Shown here: positions 15,677-24,044 of the stretch, piece after piece
Numbering within the stretch: position 1 is the first letter of the stretch
Layout of the letters: every line of letters begins with the position of its first letter
Assembly: GCF_016755875.1 (NCBI RefSeq)
Contig: NZ_BNED01000005.1
Coordinates: 5,036,001-5,100,000, forward strand
DNA: 64,000 nucleotides
Direction: 5' to 3'
Source of the DNA: Streptomyces spororaveus
GTDB lineage: Bacteria > Actinomycetota > Actinomycetes > Streptomycetales > Streptomycetaceae
The notes under the pieces: model-generated
Told to the model about the DNA's origin: nothing
What the model saw: only the letters and a program-made list of their open reading frames with translations
Databases searched by the model: none
Made by a program: the position numbers and the translations under genes

Positions 15677-16402
15677 TCAGCGCCTGAGCTTGTAGCCGAA
15701 GCCGCGGACCGTCTCGATCCGCTCCCGGCCCAGTTTCTTGCGCAGCCGCTGTACGGCCAGGTCCACGACGCGGCTGTCACCGTCCCAGCCGTACTCCCAG
15801 ACGTTGCGCAGCAGGGTGTGCCGTTCCAGCACGATGCCCGGGTGGGCGGCGAACTCCAGCAGGAGTTTCAGCTCGGTCGGGGTGAGCGCCACGGGGCTTC
15901 CCGAGAGGAACACCTCCATCCCGCCGGTGTCGATGGTGAGGTCCCCGAAGACCAGTACGCCGTCCTGGCCGGCGGCGGTCGCGGTGCCCGGGGCGGGTGC
16001 GTAGGCCGCCCGCCGCAGCAGCGAACGGATGCGGGCCACGAGTACGTACGTGTCCACGGGCTTGACCACGTAGTCGTCGGCGCCGGCCTCCAGGCCGGCG
16101 ACGACATCGAGGCCGTCGCCGCGGGCGGACATCATCAGCACCGGTACCAGGCTGGTCTCGCGGACCCGGCGGCACAGCCCGATCCCGTCGAGGCCGGGCA
16201 GCATCACGTCCAGGATCAGCAGGTCGAAGCCGTCGTCGTCGCGGAAGTGCTCCAGCCCGGTCAGTCCGTCGGCCGCGGCCGTGACCCGGTAGCCGTAGCG
16301 CCCGAGGGCGACGCCGAAGGACCGGCGCATCAGCTCGTCGTCCTCGACCAGCAGCACGCGGACCGGCGGCGGGGATTCCGGGGCCGGGGCGGGCGAGGGC
16401 AC
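15677..16402 (-). CDS. OmpR-family response regulator
   Basis: A 241-residue two-component regulator. Receiver domain with acidic pair E20-D21-D22, phospho-acceptor D65 (LLILDVMLPG) and Lys in VVKPVD (about 116). A winged-helix DNA-binding domain (LTPTELKLLLEFAAHPG ... VVDLAVQRLRKKL ... IETVRGFGYKL) fills the C-terminus. GTG 16402 has AGGAG 8 bases upstream; an ATG at 16450 would add a 16-residue Arg/Pro extension. First gene of the regulator-kinase-ABC operon; it probably activates its own operon. Confidence 0.93.
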   Translation of the reverse strand: MPSPAPAPESPPPVRVLLVEDDELMRRSFGVALGRYGYRVTAAADGLTGLEHFRDDDGFDLLILDVMLPGLDGIGLCRRVRETSLVPVLMMSARGDGLDVVAGLEAGADDYVVKPVDTYVLVARIRSLLRRAAYAPAPGTATAAGQDGVLVFGDLTIDTGGMEVFLSGSPVALTPTELKLLLEFAAHPGIVLERHTLLRNVWEYGWDGDSRVVDLAVQRLRKKLGRERIETVRGFGYKLRR

Positions 16403-16748
16403 GGGCGGGACTCCTGTTCGTACGGGCCGGGCGGAGCGCCGTTCCGGCATGCACCCACACACGCTGCGGCCGGCGACCGGAAAGGAACGATACGGGAGGC
16501 GCCGGGCGCGGGAACCGCTGCCGGGGCCGGGCGCGCGATCCGATCGGCACCCGAGCGCCGGCCGATACACGGCGGATACAAAGGACCGGGAAGAACGCGG
16601 GACCGGGAAGGGCCTGGCCGGATGCGTGGGTTGTACGGCAGAAAACCGACCGTTCTCGGGGACGGGCCCCGGCCGGCCGCTGCATAGTCTGATCATCGGT
16701 CGATCAGGATCCGTACCGGGGGTCCACGGAGCGAGGAGAAACACACTG
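16403..16748. promoter_or_regulatory. divergent intergenic region with two operator-like inverted repeats
   Basis: This 346-base space divides the response regulator operon from the ketosynthase gene. It holds two imperfect or short palindromes: GAAAAC-N5-GTTCTC at 16641-16657 (one mismatch) and CTGATC-N7-GATCAG at 16689-16707, the second about 45 bases before the ketosynthase ATG. No coding frame has convincing codon use or a ribosome binding site. Promoter boxes could not be assigned with confidence. Confidence 0.45.
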
Positions 16749-17687
16749 ATGAGCGGATCGCGTGTCCTTTCCTTCGGGCACTATCAGCCGTCAAAAGTCT
16801 TGACCAATGCCGAACTTGAGCAAATGGTCGACACCACCGACGCATGGATTCAGAGCCGGGTCGGGATCAGGACGCGCCGGGTGGCGGCCGAGGACGAGTC
16901 GGTCGCGGACATGGCTGCGAAGGCCGCCGAGCACGCCCTGGCCAACGCCGGACTCACCGGTGCGGACATCGACTTCGTCGTCGTGGCCACCTGTACGGCG
17001 CTCGACCGCTCGCCCAACACGGCGGCCCGGGTGGCGGCCGCGGTCGGAGCGCAGGCTCCCGCCGCCCTCGACGTGAACACGGCCTGCTCCGGCTTCCCGC
17101 ACGCCATGGCCCTGGCCGACCAGAGCATACGGACGGGCTCCGCCACGAAGGCCCTGGTCATCGGCGTGGAGAAGCTCACCGACTTCGCCGACTGGACCGA
17201 CCGCACCACCTGTGTGCTCATCGGTGACGGCGCGGGCGCGGCCGTCGTCGTCGCCTCCGAGGAGCCGGAGATCAGCCCGGTCGTGTGGGGGTCCGTACCC
17301 GAGATGGGCCGGGCCGTACGCATCGAGGCGCCCTCCAACACCTTCGCCCAGGAAGGGCAGTCGGTCTACCGCTGGGCCACCACGGCGCTCCCGCGGGTCG
17401 CCCTCCAGGTCTGCGAGCGGGCCGGCGTGAAGCCCGAGGAACTGGGCGGTGTCGTCCTGCACCAGGCCAACCTGCGGATCATCGAACCCCTGGCGCGCAA
17501 GATCGGGGCGGTCAACGCCGTCATCGCCAAGGACGTCGTCGACTCGGGCAACACCTCGGCCGCGAGCATCCCGCTGGCCCTGTCCAAACTCATCGAGCGG
17601 GGTGAGATCGAGAAGGGATCGCCCGTGCTGCTCTTCGCGTTCGGCGGGGGCCTGTCCTACGCCGGCCAGATCATCAACTGCCCGTGA
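16749..17687 (+). CDS. beta-ketoacyl-ACP synthase III (FabH-like)
   Basis: A 312-residue thiolase-fold condensing enzyme. The catalytic triad is visible: Cys113 in DVNTACSGF, His238 in VVLHQANLRI and Asn268 in SGNTSAAS; WIQSRVGIRTRR is the usual ACP/CoA-binding segment. ATG 16749 has GGAG 12 bases upstream. The gene is linked to a type II thioesterase by a GTGA overlap, not to fabD, acpP or fabF, so it is probably a secondary-metabolism paralogue rather than the housekeeping FabH. It may prime a carrier protein or make a short beta-keto product released by the thioesterase. Confidence 0.9.
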   Translation: MSGSRVLSFGHYQPSKVLTNAELEQMVDTTDAWIQSRVGIRTRRVAAEDESVADMAAKAAEHALANAGLTGADIDFVVVATCTALDRSPNTAARVAAAVGAQAPAALDVNTACSGFPHAMALADQSIRTGSATKALVIGVEKLTDFADWTDRTTCVLIGDGAGAAVVVASEEPEISPVVWGSVPEMGRAVRIEAPSNTFAQEGQSVYRWATTALPRVALQVCERAGVKPEELGGVVLHQANLRIIEPLARKIGAVNAVIAKDVVDSGNTSAASIPLALSKLIERGEIEKGSPVLLFAFGGGLSYAGQIINCP

Positions 17688-18457
17688 CCGGCCCCGGCGG
17701 ACCGGGGGCGATGGCATCCCCGCACGTGCCGTGGTGGCCGCTGCTGCGGCTGCGCGAGGCACCCGCGCCCCGGGCGCGGCTCCTGGTGTTCCCGCATTCC
17801 GGGGCGGGCCCCAACACCCTGTTCCCCCTGGTCGAGCCGCTGCCCGGCCATGTGGAGGTGCTGGGGCTCTCGCTGCCCGGGCGGGAGCGCCGGTTCGGCG
17901 AGCCGCCCGGCTGCCGGCTCGACCAGGTCCTGGACTCCGTGGCCGACGAGGTGCTCGGCCGTGACCCGCTGCCCACGGTGGTCTTCGGGCACAGCCTCGG
18001 CGCGCTCCTCGCCACCCGCGCCGCGCGCCTGCTCGGCCCGCACTGCCGGGCCGCCGTCGTCAGCGGGCAGGTCCCCGGCCGGACCCCGCGCCGGGCCCAT
18101 GCGGCCACCACCGACCAGGACGCCGTCCGGCTGCTGCGGGACGGCGGGGGCACGCCGGAGTGGGTGCTGCACGACCCGGACATGCTGGCGCACGTGACGC
18201 GGGTGCTGCGGGCGGACCTCGAACTCGGCCGGGAGGCCGCGGCGGGGTTCGCGGACGTACGGCTCGACGTGCCCCTGCACGTGCTGGGCGGCACGGCGGA
18301 CCCCCTGGTCCCGCACGAGCCGCTGGACGGCTGGGCCGGCCACACGACCGGGGCGTGCCAGGTGCACCGGTTCGACGGCGACCACTTCTTCCTGCTGGCC
18401 GCCGAGCACCGCCCCACGGTCGTGGACGTACTGCGCCGGGCGCTCGCGGAGGACTGA
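17684..18457 (+). CDS. type II thioesterase (alpha/beta hydrolase)
   Basis: A 257-residue editing thioesterase of the kind that removes stalled groups from carrier proteins in NRPS or PKS systems. Motifs: FPHSGAGPN (36-44), the nucleophile elbow GHSLG (S104), Asp in GGTADPLVP (D206) and His in DGDHFFL (H234). GTG 17684 overlaps the TGA of the ketosynthase gene. Its presence beside a stand-alone KAS III without carrier proteins is unusual; it may serve a cluster elsewhere. Confidence 0.9.
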   Translation: MTGPGGPGAMASPHVPWWPLLRLREAPAPRARLLVFPHSGAGPNTLFPLVEPLPGHVEVLGLSLPGRERRFGEPPGCRLDQVLDSVADEVLGRDPLPTVVFGHSLGALLATRAARLLGPHCRAAVVSGQVPGRTPRRAHAATTDQDAVRLLRDGGGTPEWVLHDPDMLAHVTRVLRADLELGREAAAGFADVRLDVPLHVLGGTADPLVPHEPLDGWAGHTTGACQVHRFDGDHFFLLAAEHRPTVVDVLRRALAED

Positions 18458-18503
18458 CCGGAGGGCCGGAGCCACGTGGCACCCGGCACTCCGGCCCTCC
18501 GGT
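18457..18503. terminator. bidirectional intrinsic terminator
   Basis: A 15-bp perfect stem, ACCGGAGGGCCGGAG pairing with CTCCGGCCCTCCGGT, starts at the last base of the thioesterase stop codon and separates it from the convergent metalloprotease gene. Confidence 0.85.
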
Positions 18504-18539
18504 CCCGTCCCGGCCCGGCGGGACCCCGGCGGGAGGTGG

Positions 18540-19817
18540 TCAGGGCCGGATGATGCGGACCTGGTAACTGCCGTTGCGCAGTTCACCCACCACGGACACG
18601 CTGATGCCCGCCTTCTCGTCGGTGAAGGTCTCGCCCGGCCGGAACGGCGCGTCCGAGAGCTCCGCGTGCACATTGGGCCGCCGGGTGCAGCCGCCGCTCG
18701 TGCTCGCGCTGTCCGACACGGTGATCGGGCCGTGCCCGGTGTCCACGTCGGAGTCCACCTTGTAGATGAGGACGCCCGGCTTGCAGACGGCCTCGTCGTT
18801 CCCGGCCCGGGTGCGCACCTCCACCGCGTACCCGGCGCTCTCCGACAGCGGGATGAAGGCCAGCTTGGTGCCGCCCCGTGTCCCCAGCGGGGCCAGGGTG
18901 TGGTCGCTGGTGCCGGACTTGGCCGCGCAGCTGATCTGCGTGCTGTCCAGCCATCCCAGCTTCCACTTGTGCCAGCCCATGAGGTCGTTATTGGCACCCC
19001 AGTCCTCGCTCATGATGTCCCAGTGCCCGACCGTGCTCCCGCCGTCGGAGGTGTAGAGGTCGGGCAGTCCGAAGACGTGCCCGTTCTCGTGGGGGAGCAC
19101 CCGGTAACCGGTCTCCCGGTAGGTGCCGGAGCCGTCGTCCTGCCGGCTGTAGACGAAGGACGTGTTGGCCAGCGGCACCCCGTCGGCGACCGGCGCCTCA
19201 CCGTTGCCCGAGAAGGTCACCGACAGGACGGTGTCCAGGGCGGACGGCCCGGCGTTCGGCGTGACCAGGATGTTGATCAGGTCGTACCGGGCGAAGTCCA
19301 CCTCGGGATCGGCGGCCTTCGCTATGTGCTCGACGAGCTGCCGGTAGCCCGGCTCGTACGCGGACCCGCGCTCGATCCCGTACGCGGCGAAGGGCATCGG
19401 CATCCGCAGCCAGCCCTTTATCGGAGCCTCGGCCCGGTAGGCCAGCCGGCCGTAGGAACTGGTGCGGAACCATTCGGCCGTCTGGGGGAAGAACTCCGCC
19501 ATCCGGTCCGCCGCCGTGCCCTCGCCCTTGGCGTCGGGGAAGTCGATCATCAGGTTCAGGGCCCGGATCTCGCCGGTCGAGCGCGAGTACCCGGGCGGGG
19601 TCGGCATCCCCTCGGACATCTGCACCCCCATGGTCCCCGCGATCCGGCAGGGCGCGAGAGCCGACTCGACGGTCGTGGCCACCGCTCCGGCCGCCGAGTT
19701 GCCGCGACCGGATATGCCCGTGCTCGCCGTCGTCGTGACGCCGAGGGCCAGCGCGGTCAGGCCGATGTACGCGCTGGTGCGGCATGGTCTGCGTATCCGG
19801 TGGCGGGTCTGCGGCAT
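18540..19817 (-). CDS. secreted M6-family (immune-inhibitor-A-like) zinc metalloprotease
   Basis: A 425-residue exported protease. Signal sequence (TSAYIGLTALALGVTTTAS), an N-terminal region typical of M6 domains (LNLMIDFPDAKGEG), and the zinc motif HENGHVFGLPD (H243, E244, H247, D253). The following GHWDIMSEDW matches the family's downstream Met-turn-like WDxM element. ATG 19817 is chosen for AAGG 8 bases upstream; an ATG at 19877 would precede the signal peptide by 20 residues. It stands alone. A role in extracellular protein breakdown or processing of surface proteins is likely. Confidence 0.88.
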   Translation of the reverse strand: MPQTRHRIRRPCRTSAYIGLTALALGVTTTASTGISGRGNSAAGAVATTVESALAPCRIAGTMGVQMSEGMPTPPGYSRSTGEIRALNLMIDFPDAKGEGTAADRMAEFFPQTAEWFRTSSYGRLAYRAEAPIKGWLRMPMPFAAYGIERGSAYEPGYRQLVEHIAKAADPEVDFARYDLINILVTPNAGPSALDTVLSVTFSGNGEAPVADGVPLANTSFVYSRQDDGSGTYRETGYRVLPHENGHVFGLPDLYTSDGGSTVGHWDIMSEDWGANNDLMGWHKWKLGWLDSTQISCAAKSGTSDHTLAPLGTRGGTKLAFIPLSESAGYAVEVRTRAGNDEAVCKPGVLIYKVDSDVDTGHGPITVSDSASTSGGCTRRPNVHAELSDAPFRPGETFTDEKAGISVSVVGELRNGSYQVRIIRP

Positions 19818-19962
19818 GGAGATCGCCTTCGGGTCCGCGGCAGCCGGCCCTGCCCGGTCTGCGCTCTGTTCGATCACCCTCCGCCGGGCGTGGCGCGCCC
19901 GCGCGCCGGAAGAGGCCGAACGTGGACACGCCGGTGACTCAGGTCACACGCGGGGGTGAAAT

Positions 19963-19985
19963 AACCGGGGACCGGATCCCCGTTT
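19963..19985. promoter_or_regulatory. operator O1 upstream of tetR-like gene
   Basis: A 23-bp inverted repeat, AACCGGGGA-N5-TCCCCGTTT, with 8 of 9 arm positions complementary. It has the same design as O2 at 20002-20024, centred 39 bp away, and it lies 93 bases before the TetR start. The likely ligand is the TetR protein itself. Confidence 0.65.
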
Positions 19986-20001
19986 GCATGTGAGTCCCGC
20001 T

Positions 20002-20024
20002 AAGCGGGGAGCGGCTCCCCGTTT
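20002..20024. promoter_or_regulatory. operator O2 upstream of tetR-like gene
   Basis: A 23-bp inverted repeat, AAGCGGGGA-N5-TCCCCGTTT, with complementary arms except one position. Together with O1 it forms a tandem pair of identical layout. Confidence 0.68.
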
Positions 20025-20077
20025 GGTCGGGGTGGCCGAGTCGCAAGCCCACGAGTCCGCGCCAGGGAGGCCCCGGA

Positions 20078-20809
20078 ATGAAGAGCTCCACCAGCATCGC
20101 CCCGGCGGCCCGGCCCGCCCCCGCGGTCACCGTGGACCCGACCCCGGCGCCGACCCCGACCTCGACCCCGGCGCCCGCGGCGACGGCCGTCCCGCGGCCG
20201 CGCGCCGACGCCGTGCGCAACCGCGAGCGGATTCTGGCGGCGGCCCGCGAGGCCTTCGTCGAATCCGGCTCGGGGGCCCCCTTCGACGAGGTGGCCCGTC
20301 GGGCCGGCATCGGCAATGCCACGCTCTACCGGCACTTCCCCGACCGCCCCACCCTCGTCCACCACGTCGTTCTCTTCACGATGGGCCGGGTGACGGCCTC
20401 GGCCGAGGCCTCCCTCGCCGAGGAGCCCGACGCCTTCGCCGCCCTGTGCCGGTTCACGCACGCCGCCGCCGACGAGCGGATCGGCGCCCTGTGCCCGATG
20501 CTCGCCGACGGCTTCGACGGCGAGCACCCCGAACTCCTCGCGGCGCGCACCGCGTTGGAGGAGGCCGTCGTCACCCTGCTGACCGCGGGCCAGGACGCCG
20601 GACTGGTCCGCACGGACATCGGCGCCGGTGATCTGATGGTGGCCCTCTCCCAGCTCAGTCGCCCCCTCCCGGGTACCGGCTGCCTGGACACCGACCGCTT
20701 CGCCCACCGTCATCTCCAGCTCTTCCTCGACGGGTTGCGAGCCCCGGCCCACTCCGAACTCCCCGGTTCGGCGGCCACGTTGGACGACCTGCGGCAGAAA
20801 ACCATGTGA
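20078..20809 (+). CDS. TetR-family repressor, probable regulator of the adjacent MFS pump
   Basis: A 243-residue regulator. Residues 1-42 are a Pro/Ala/Thr-rich tail absent from most TetR proteins. Residues about 45-92 form the TetR DNA-binding domain (RERILAAAREAFVESG ... DEVARRAGIGNATLYRHFPDRPTL). The remainder is the helical ligand-binding domain. GAGG lies 9 bases before ATG 20078. The MFS exporter starts 61 bases downstream on the same strand, and two 23-bp palindromes sit upstream. The classic arrangement is a repressor that controls its own gene and the pump and is released by the pumped drug. Confidence 0.9.
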   Translation: MKSSTSIAPAARPAPAVTVDPTPAPTPTSTPAPAATAVPRPRADAVRNRERILAAAREAFVESGSGAPFDEVARRAGIGNATLYRHFPDRPTLVHHVVLFTMGRVTASAEASLAEEPDAFAALCRFTHAAADERIGALCPMLADGFDGEHPELLAARTALEEAVVTLLTAGQDAGLVRTDIGAGDLMVALSQLSRPLPGTGCLDTDRFAHRHLQLFLDGLRAPAHSELPGSAATLDDLRQKTM

Positions 20810-20870
20810 CGCGCACAGAGCTTAGAAACCAGCCTTTTTCAGTCATTCCGCACAGTGAGTGGGTACCTCC

Positions 20871-22403
20871 ATGTCAAAAACCGCCGCGAGTCTCGCGCCG
20901 GCCGCCGATCCCAGCCGCTGGAAGGCACTCGTCTTCATAGCCCTGGCGCAGCTGATGGTCGTCCTCGACGCGACCATCGTGAACATCGCCCTCCCCTCCG
21001 CCCAGACCGACCTCGGCATCTCGGACGCCAACCGCCAGTGGGTCATCACCGCGTACGCGCTGGCCTTCGGCGGACTGCTCCTCTTCGGCGGCCGCATCGC
21101 CGACAAGTGGGGCCGTAAGAACGCCTTCATCGTCGGCCTCATCGGCTTCGCCCTGGCCTCCGCGCTCGGCGGCGCCGCGAACGGCCAGGCCATGATGCTC
21201 GGCGCCCGCGCCCTCCAGGGTGCCTTCGGCGCGCTGCTCGCCCCGGCGGCCCTGTCGCTGCTCGCCGTTATGTTCACCGACGCCAAGGAGCGCGCCAAGG
21301 CCTTCGGCATCTACGGAGCCATCGCGGGTGGCGGCGGCGCCGTCGGCCTGATCCTCGGCGGCTTCCTGACCGAGTACCTCAACTGGCGCTGGACCTTCTT
21401 CGTCAACATCCCCTTCGCGATCGTCGCGGCCGCGGGTGCCTGGATGGTCATCCGCGAGCCCGCCGGGTCCCGCAACCGCGCGCCGCTCGACATCCCGGGC
21501 GTGGTCCTGTCCACCACCGGTCTCGTGGCCCTCGTGTACGGCTTCACCCGCGCCGAGTCGGCCGGCTGGTCGAACGCGGTCACCGTGGCCATGTTCGCCG
21601 CCTCGGCGGTCCTGCTGGCGGCGTTCGTCCTCGTCGAGTCCAAGGTGAAGTCCCCGCTGCTGCCGCTGCGTGTCCTGCTGGAGCGCAACCGCGGCGGCGT
21701 CTACCTCTCGCTCGGCCTCGCCGTCATCTCGATGTTCGGCCTGTTTCTCTTCCTCACCTACTACCTGCAGGTCGTGAAGGGCTTCTCGCCCGTCAAGACC
21801 GGCTTCGCCTTCCTGCCGATGATCGCGGGCATGATCACGGGCTCCACCCAGATCGGCGCCCGGCTGATGACCCGCGTCCCGCCGCGCCTGCTGATGGGCC
21901 CGGGCTTCCTGGTCGCCGGACTCGGCATGCTGCTGCTGACCCAGCTGGAGGTCGGGTCCTCGTACCCGGCGCTGATCCTGCCGGCGCAGCTGCTGCTCGG
22001 CCTCGGCATGGGTACGGCGTTCATGCCGGCGATGTCCCTGGCCACGCACGGGGTGAACCCGGCCGACGCCGGTGTCGCCTCCGCCATGGTCAACACCTCG
22101 CAGCAGGTCGGCGGCGCCATCGGCACCGCACTGCTGAACACCATCGCCGCCTCGGCGACCACCGCCTACCTGGCCGACCACGCGGCCGAGGCCGCGGCGG
22201 GCGGCCCGGCCGGGCAGCTGATCCAGGCCCAGGCCATGGTCGAGGGCTACGCGTCCGCCATCTGGTGGGCGGTCGGCATCCTGATCGCCAGCTCGGTCAT
22301 CGCGCTGACGCTGATCAACACCGGCCGTCCGGGCGCCGGCGGCCCCGTGGCCTCCGGTTCCGGCGAGGAGGCCGAGCTCAAGGTCCCGGTGATCGCCCAC
22401 TGA
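20871..22403 (+). CDS. MFS drug exporter (DHA2 family, 14 transmembrane helices)
   Basis: A 510-residue efflux protein. Motif D1 LMVVLDATIVNIALP in helix 1, motif A GGRIADKWGRKN after helix 2, and motif C GGAVGLILGG in helix 5 mark it as a proton-coupled drug/H+ antiporter of the EmrB/QacA type. About 14 hydrophobic helices can be counted. ATG 20871 is preferred; GTG 20859 is in frame. It follows the TetR gene and is probably in its regulon. The substrate is unknown. Confidence 0.92.
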   Translation: MSKTAASLAPAADPSRWKALVFIALAQLMVVLDATIVNIALPSAQTDLGISDANRQWVITAYALAFGGLLLFGGRIADKWGRKNAFIVGLIGFALASALGGAANGQAMMLGARALQGAFGALLAPAALSLLAVMFTDAKERAKAFGIYGAIAGGGGAVGLILGGFLTEYLNWRWTFFVNIPFAIVAAAGAWMVIREPAGSRNRAPLDIPGVVLSTTGLVALVYGFTRAESAGWSNAVTVAMFAASAVLLAAFVLVESKVKSPLLPLRVLLERNRGGVYLSLGLAVISMFGLFLFLTYYLQVVKGFSPVKTGFAFLPMIAGMITGSTQIGARLMTRVPPRLLMGPGFLVAGLGMLLLTQLEVGSSYPALILPAQLLLGLGMGTAFMPAMSLATHGVNPADAGVASAMVNTSQQVGGAIGTALLNTIAASATTAYLADHAAEAAAGGPAGQLIQAQAMVEGYASAIWWAVGILIASSVIALTLINTGRPGAGGPVASGSGEEAELKVPVIAH

Positions 22404-22424
22404 CCAGGCCCTTCGGGGGCCCGC

Positions 22425-22446
22425 GGGAATGACTGGGGAATGACTG
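22425..22446. repeat. tandem 11-mer duplication
   Basis: GGGAATGACTG occurs twice without a gap (22425-22435 and 22436-22446), just before the perfect palindrome. The second copy supplies a GGGAAT element that lies 18 bases before a GTTC, the layout of a sigma-R promoter. Confidence 0.9.
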
Positions 22447-22450
22447 ACGA

Positions 22451-22482
22451 CCCCGTCTCGTTCAAATTTGAACGAGACGGGG
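22451..22482. promoter_or_regulatory. perfect 32-bp palindrome, likely operator for the dioxygenase gene
   Basis: The half-site CCCCGTCTCGTTCAAA is followed without any spacer by its exact reverse complement, ending at 22482. It lies 46 bases before the GTG start of the dioxygenase gene. The AT-rich centre (TTCAAATTTGAA) and the absence of a loop fit a dimeric repressor site (MarR-like sites have this look) better than a terminator, though it could also end MFS transcription. It overlaps the -10 region of the candidate sigma-R type promoter GGGAAT-N18-GTTC (22436-22463). Confidence 0.7.
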
Positions 22483-22528
22483 TTAGTCTGTTTCAGTACG
22501 CATTTCAACTAGCGGAGGAGCGCCCCCT

Positions 22529-23299
22529 GTGACCCGCATACCGGCCCTGTACCTGAGCCACGGCGCACCCCCGCTGGCCGACGACCCGCTCTGGCCGGGC
22601 GAGCTCGCCGCCTGGTCCGCCGACCTGCCGCGCCCCCGCGCGATCCTGATGGTCTCCGCCCACTGGGAGGAGGCCCCGCTCGCCCTCGGCGCCACGGAGC
22701 GCGTCCCGCTCGTGTACGACTTCTGGGGCTTCCCGGAGCACTACTACCAGGTCCGCTACGACGCCCCCGGCGCCCCGGAGCTGGCCGCCGCGGTCCGCAA
22801 ACTGCTGCGGGCCCCCGGAACCCCCGTCCAGGACATCCCCGACCGGGGCCTGGACCACGGGGCGTACGTCCCCCTGGTGGAGATGTACCCGGAGGCGGAC
22901 ATCCCGGTCCTCCAGATCTCCCTGCCCACGCTGGACCCGGCCGCGCTGATGGACATCGGGCGCAAGCTGGCCCCGCTGCGCGACGAGGGCGTGCTGATCG
23001 TGGGCAGCGGCTTCTTCACGCACAACCTGGCGGCGCTGCGCCATACGGGCCCGGGCGTCCCCGCCTGGTCGGCGGAGTTCGACGCGTGGGGCCGCGAGGC
23101 CCTGGCGGCGTCCGACGTGGACGCCCTGCTGGACTTCGAGCACAAGTCCCCGGCGGGCCGCCTGGCCCACCCCCGCACGGAACACTTCGCCCCGCTCTTC
23201 GTCACCCTCGGCGCGGCGGAATCCGACCTGGCCTCCGCCCGCACCCCGGTGGACGGCTTCTGGATGGGCCTCTCGAAGCGCTCCCTCCAGTTCGGCTAG
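22529..23299 (+). CDS. DODA/LigB-type extradiol ring-cleavage dioxygenase
   Basis: A 256-residue non-haem iron dioxygenase of the 4,5-DOPA-dioxygenase/class III extradiol family, expected to cleave catechol-type rings. Metal-binding His candidates are in LSHGAPP (H11), SAHWEE (H45) and the HPRTEH segment near residue 215, with LDHGAY (H110) as the acid/base region. GTG 22529 has GGAGGAG about 9 bases upstream. It is monocistronic, convergent with the Uma2 gene, with stop codons overlapping in CTAG (23296-23299). The palindrome upstream suggests induction by an aromatic or electrophilic compound. Confidence 0.9.
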   Translation: MTRIPALYLSHGAPPLADDPLWPGELAAWSADLPRPRAILMVSAHWEEAPLALGATERVPLVYDFWGFPEHYYQVRYDAPGAPELAAAVRKLLRAPGTPVQDIPDRGLDHGAYVPLVEMYPEADIPVLQISLPTLDPAALMDIGRKLAPLRDEGVLIVGSGFFTHNLAALRHTGPGVPAWSAEFDAWGREALAASDVDALLDFEHKSPAGRLAHPRTEHFAPLFVTLGAAESDLASARTPVDGFWMGLSKRSLQFG

Positions 23300-23940
23300 C
23301 CCTGCCGCCCGATCCCGGTGACGTCCACCCCGATGGTGAATCCCTGGGCGGGCCCCTCGGGAAGGGTGACGGCCGTGCCGTAGGCCGTCCGGAGCTCGTT
23401 CCGGTAGACGCCCTTGCCGGGTTCCGGCACGGTGAGCACGGTGACGATGCCGTTCTCGTCGTAGTCGTCGATGAGTACGTAGACCGGGATCCCCGCGCGC
23501 GCGTAGGAGCTGCGCTTGCGGGTGCGGTCTCGGGCGATGCTCTCGCTGCCGGGGGAGACCACCTCGACGACCAGTCCGACGGCGGAGGCGTCGATCCCCA
23601 GCCCGTCCTCGGTCACGTACTCCTCCGCGTCCGCCGGAACGACGAACAGGTCCGGGATCCAGACCTTTCGCCTGTGGATCACGTTGATGTCCTGACGGGC
23701 GGCGAATTCGCTCTTCGCGAGGAAGACGACCAGCCGGTCCCTCAGTTCATTGACGATCCTGCCGTGTGCGTAGCGCCCCGTGGGAGACACCTCGATGGAC
23801 CCCTCGATGATCTCGGCGTGATAGCCCTCGGGGAGTTCCATGGCTCGCCATGCCTGCCACAGGACGTCGTCGAGGTCCGACGGGGGAGTCGCGACCTTCG
23901 TCATTCCGGCCTCCGGCGTCTCGTGGGCGAGAGCGGTCAT
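23296..23940 (-). CDS. Uma2-family (DUF820) putative endonuclease-fold protein
   Basis: A 214-residue protein of a family with the PD-(D/E)xK restriction-endonuclease fold, abundant in cyanobacteria and actinobacteria; cellular role unknown. Family marks: AEIIEGSIEVSPTG, a VWIPDLFVVP strand carrying the catalytic Asp, and VGLVVEVVSPGSESIARDRTRKRSSYARAGIPVYVLID with the E/K-type active site. GAGGAGGT lies 7 bases before ATG 23940. It stands between a convergent dioxygenase and a GNAT gene on the same strand 105 bases away. Confidence 0.88.
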   Translation of the reverse strand: MTALAHETPEAGMTKVATPPSDLDDVLWQAWRAMELPEGYHAEIIEGSIEVSPTGRYAHGRIVNELRDRLVVFLAKSEFAARQDINVIHRRKVWIPDLFVVPADAEEYVTEDGLGIDASAVGLVVEVVSPGSESIARDRTRKRSSYARAGIPVYVLIDDYDENGIVTVLTVPEPGKGVYRNELRTAYGTAVTLPEGPAQGFTIGVDVTGIGRQG

Positions 23941-24044
23941 GTGCAGCACCTCCTCAAAGTGTGGGCGTCGCCGGCCGGGCCGCACAAGCGACTCCCCGAC
24001 GGTAGGGAGGGGTGGGCTCATGCCGCAGGGATATGCCAGGCCCC

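Noticed and set aside
16685..16690. -10 box TAGTCT for the ketosynthase promoter
   Set aside because: No acceptable -35 element lies 16-18 bases upstream.
22451..22482. Palindrome as a plain rho-independent terminator of the MFS gene
   Set aside because: It has no loop, an AT-rich centre and no T-run directly after it; operator is the better reading, though dual function is not excluded.
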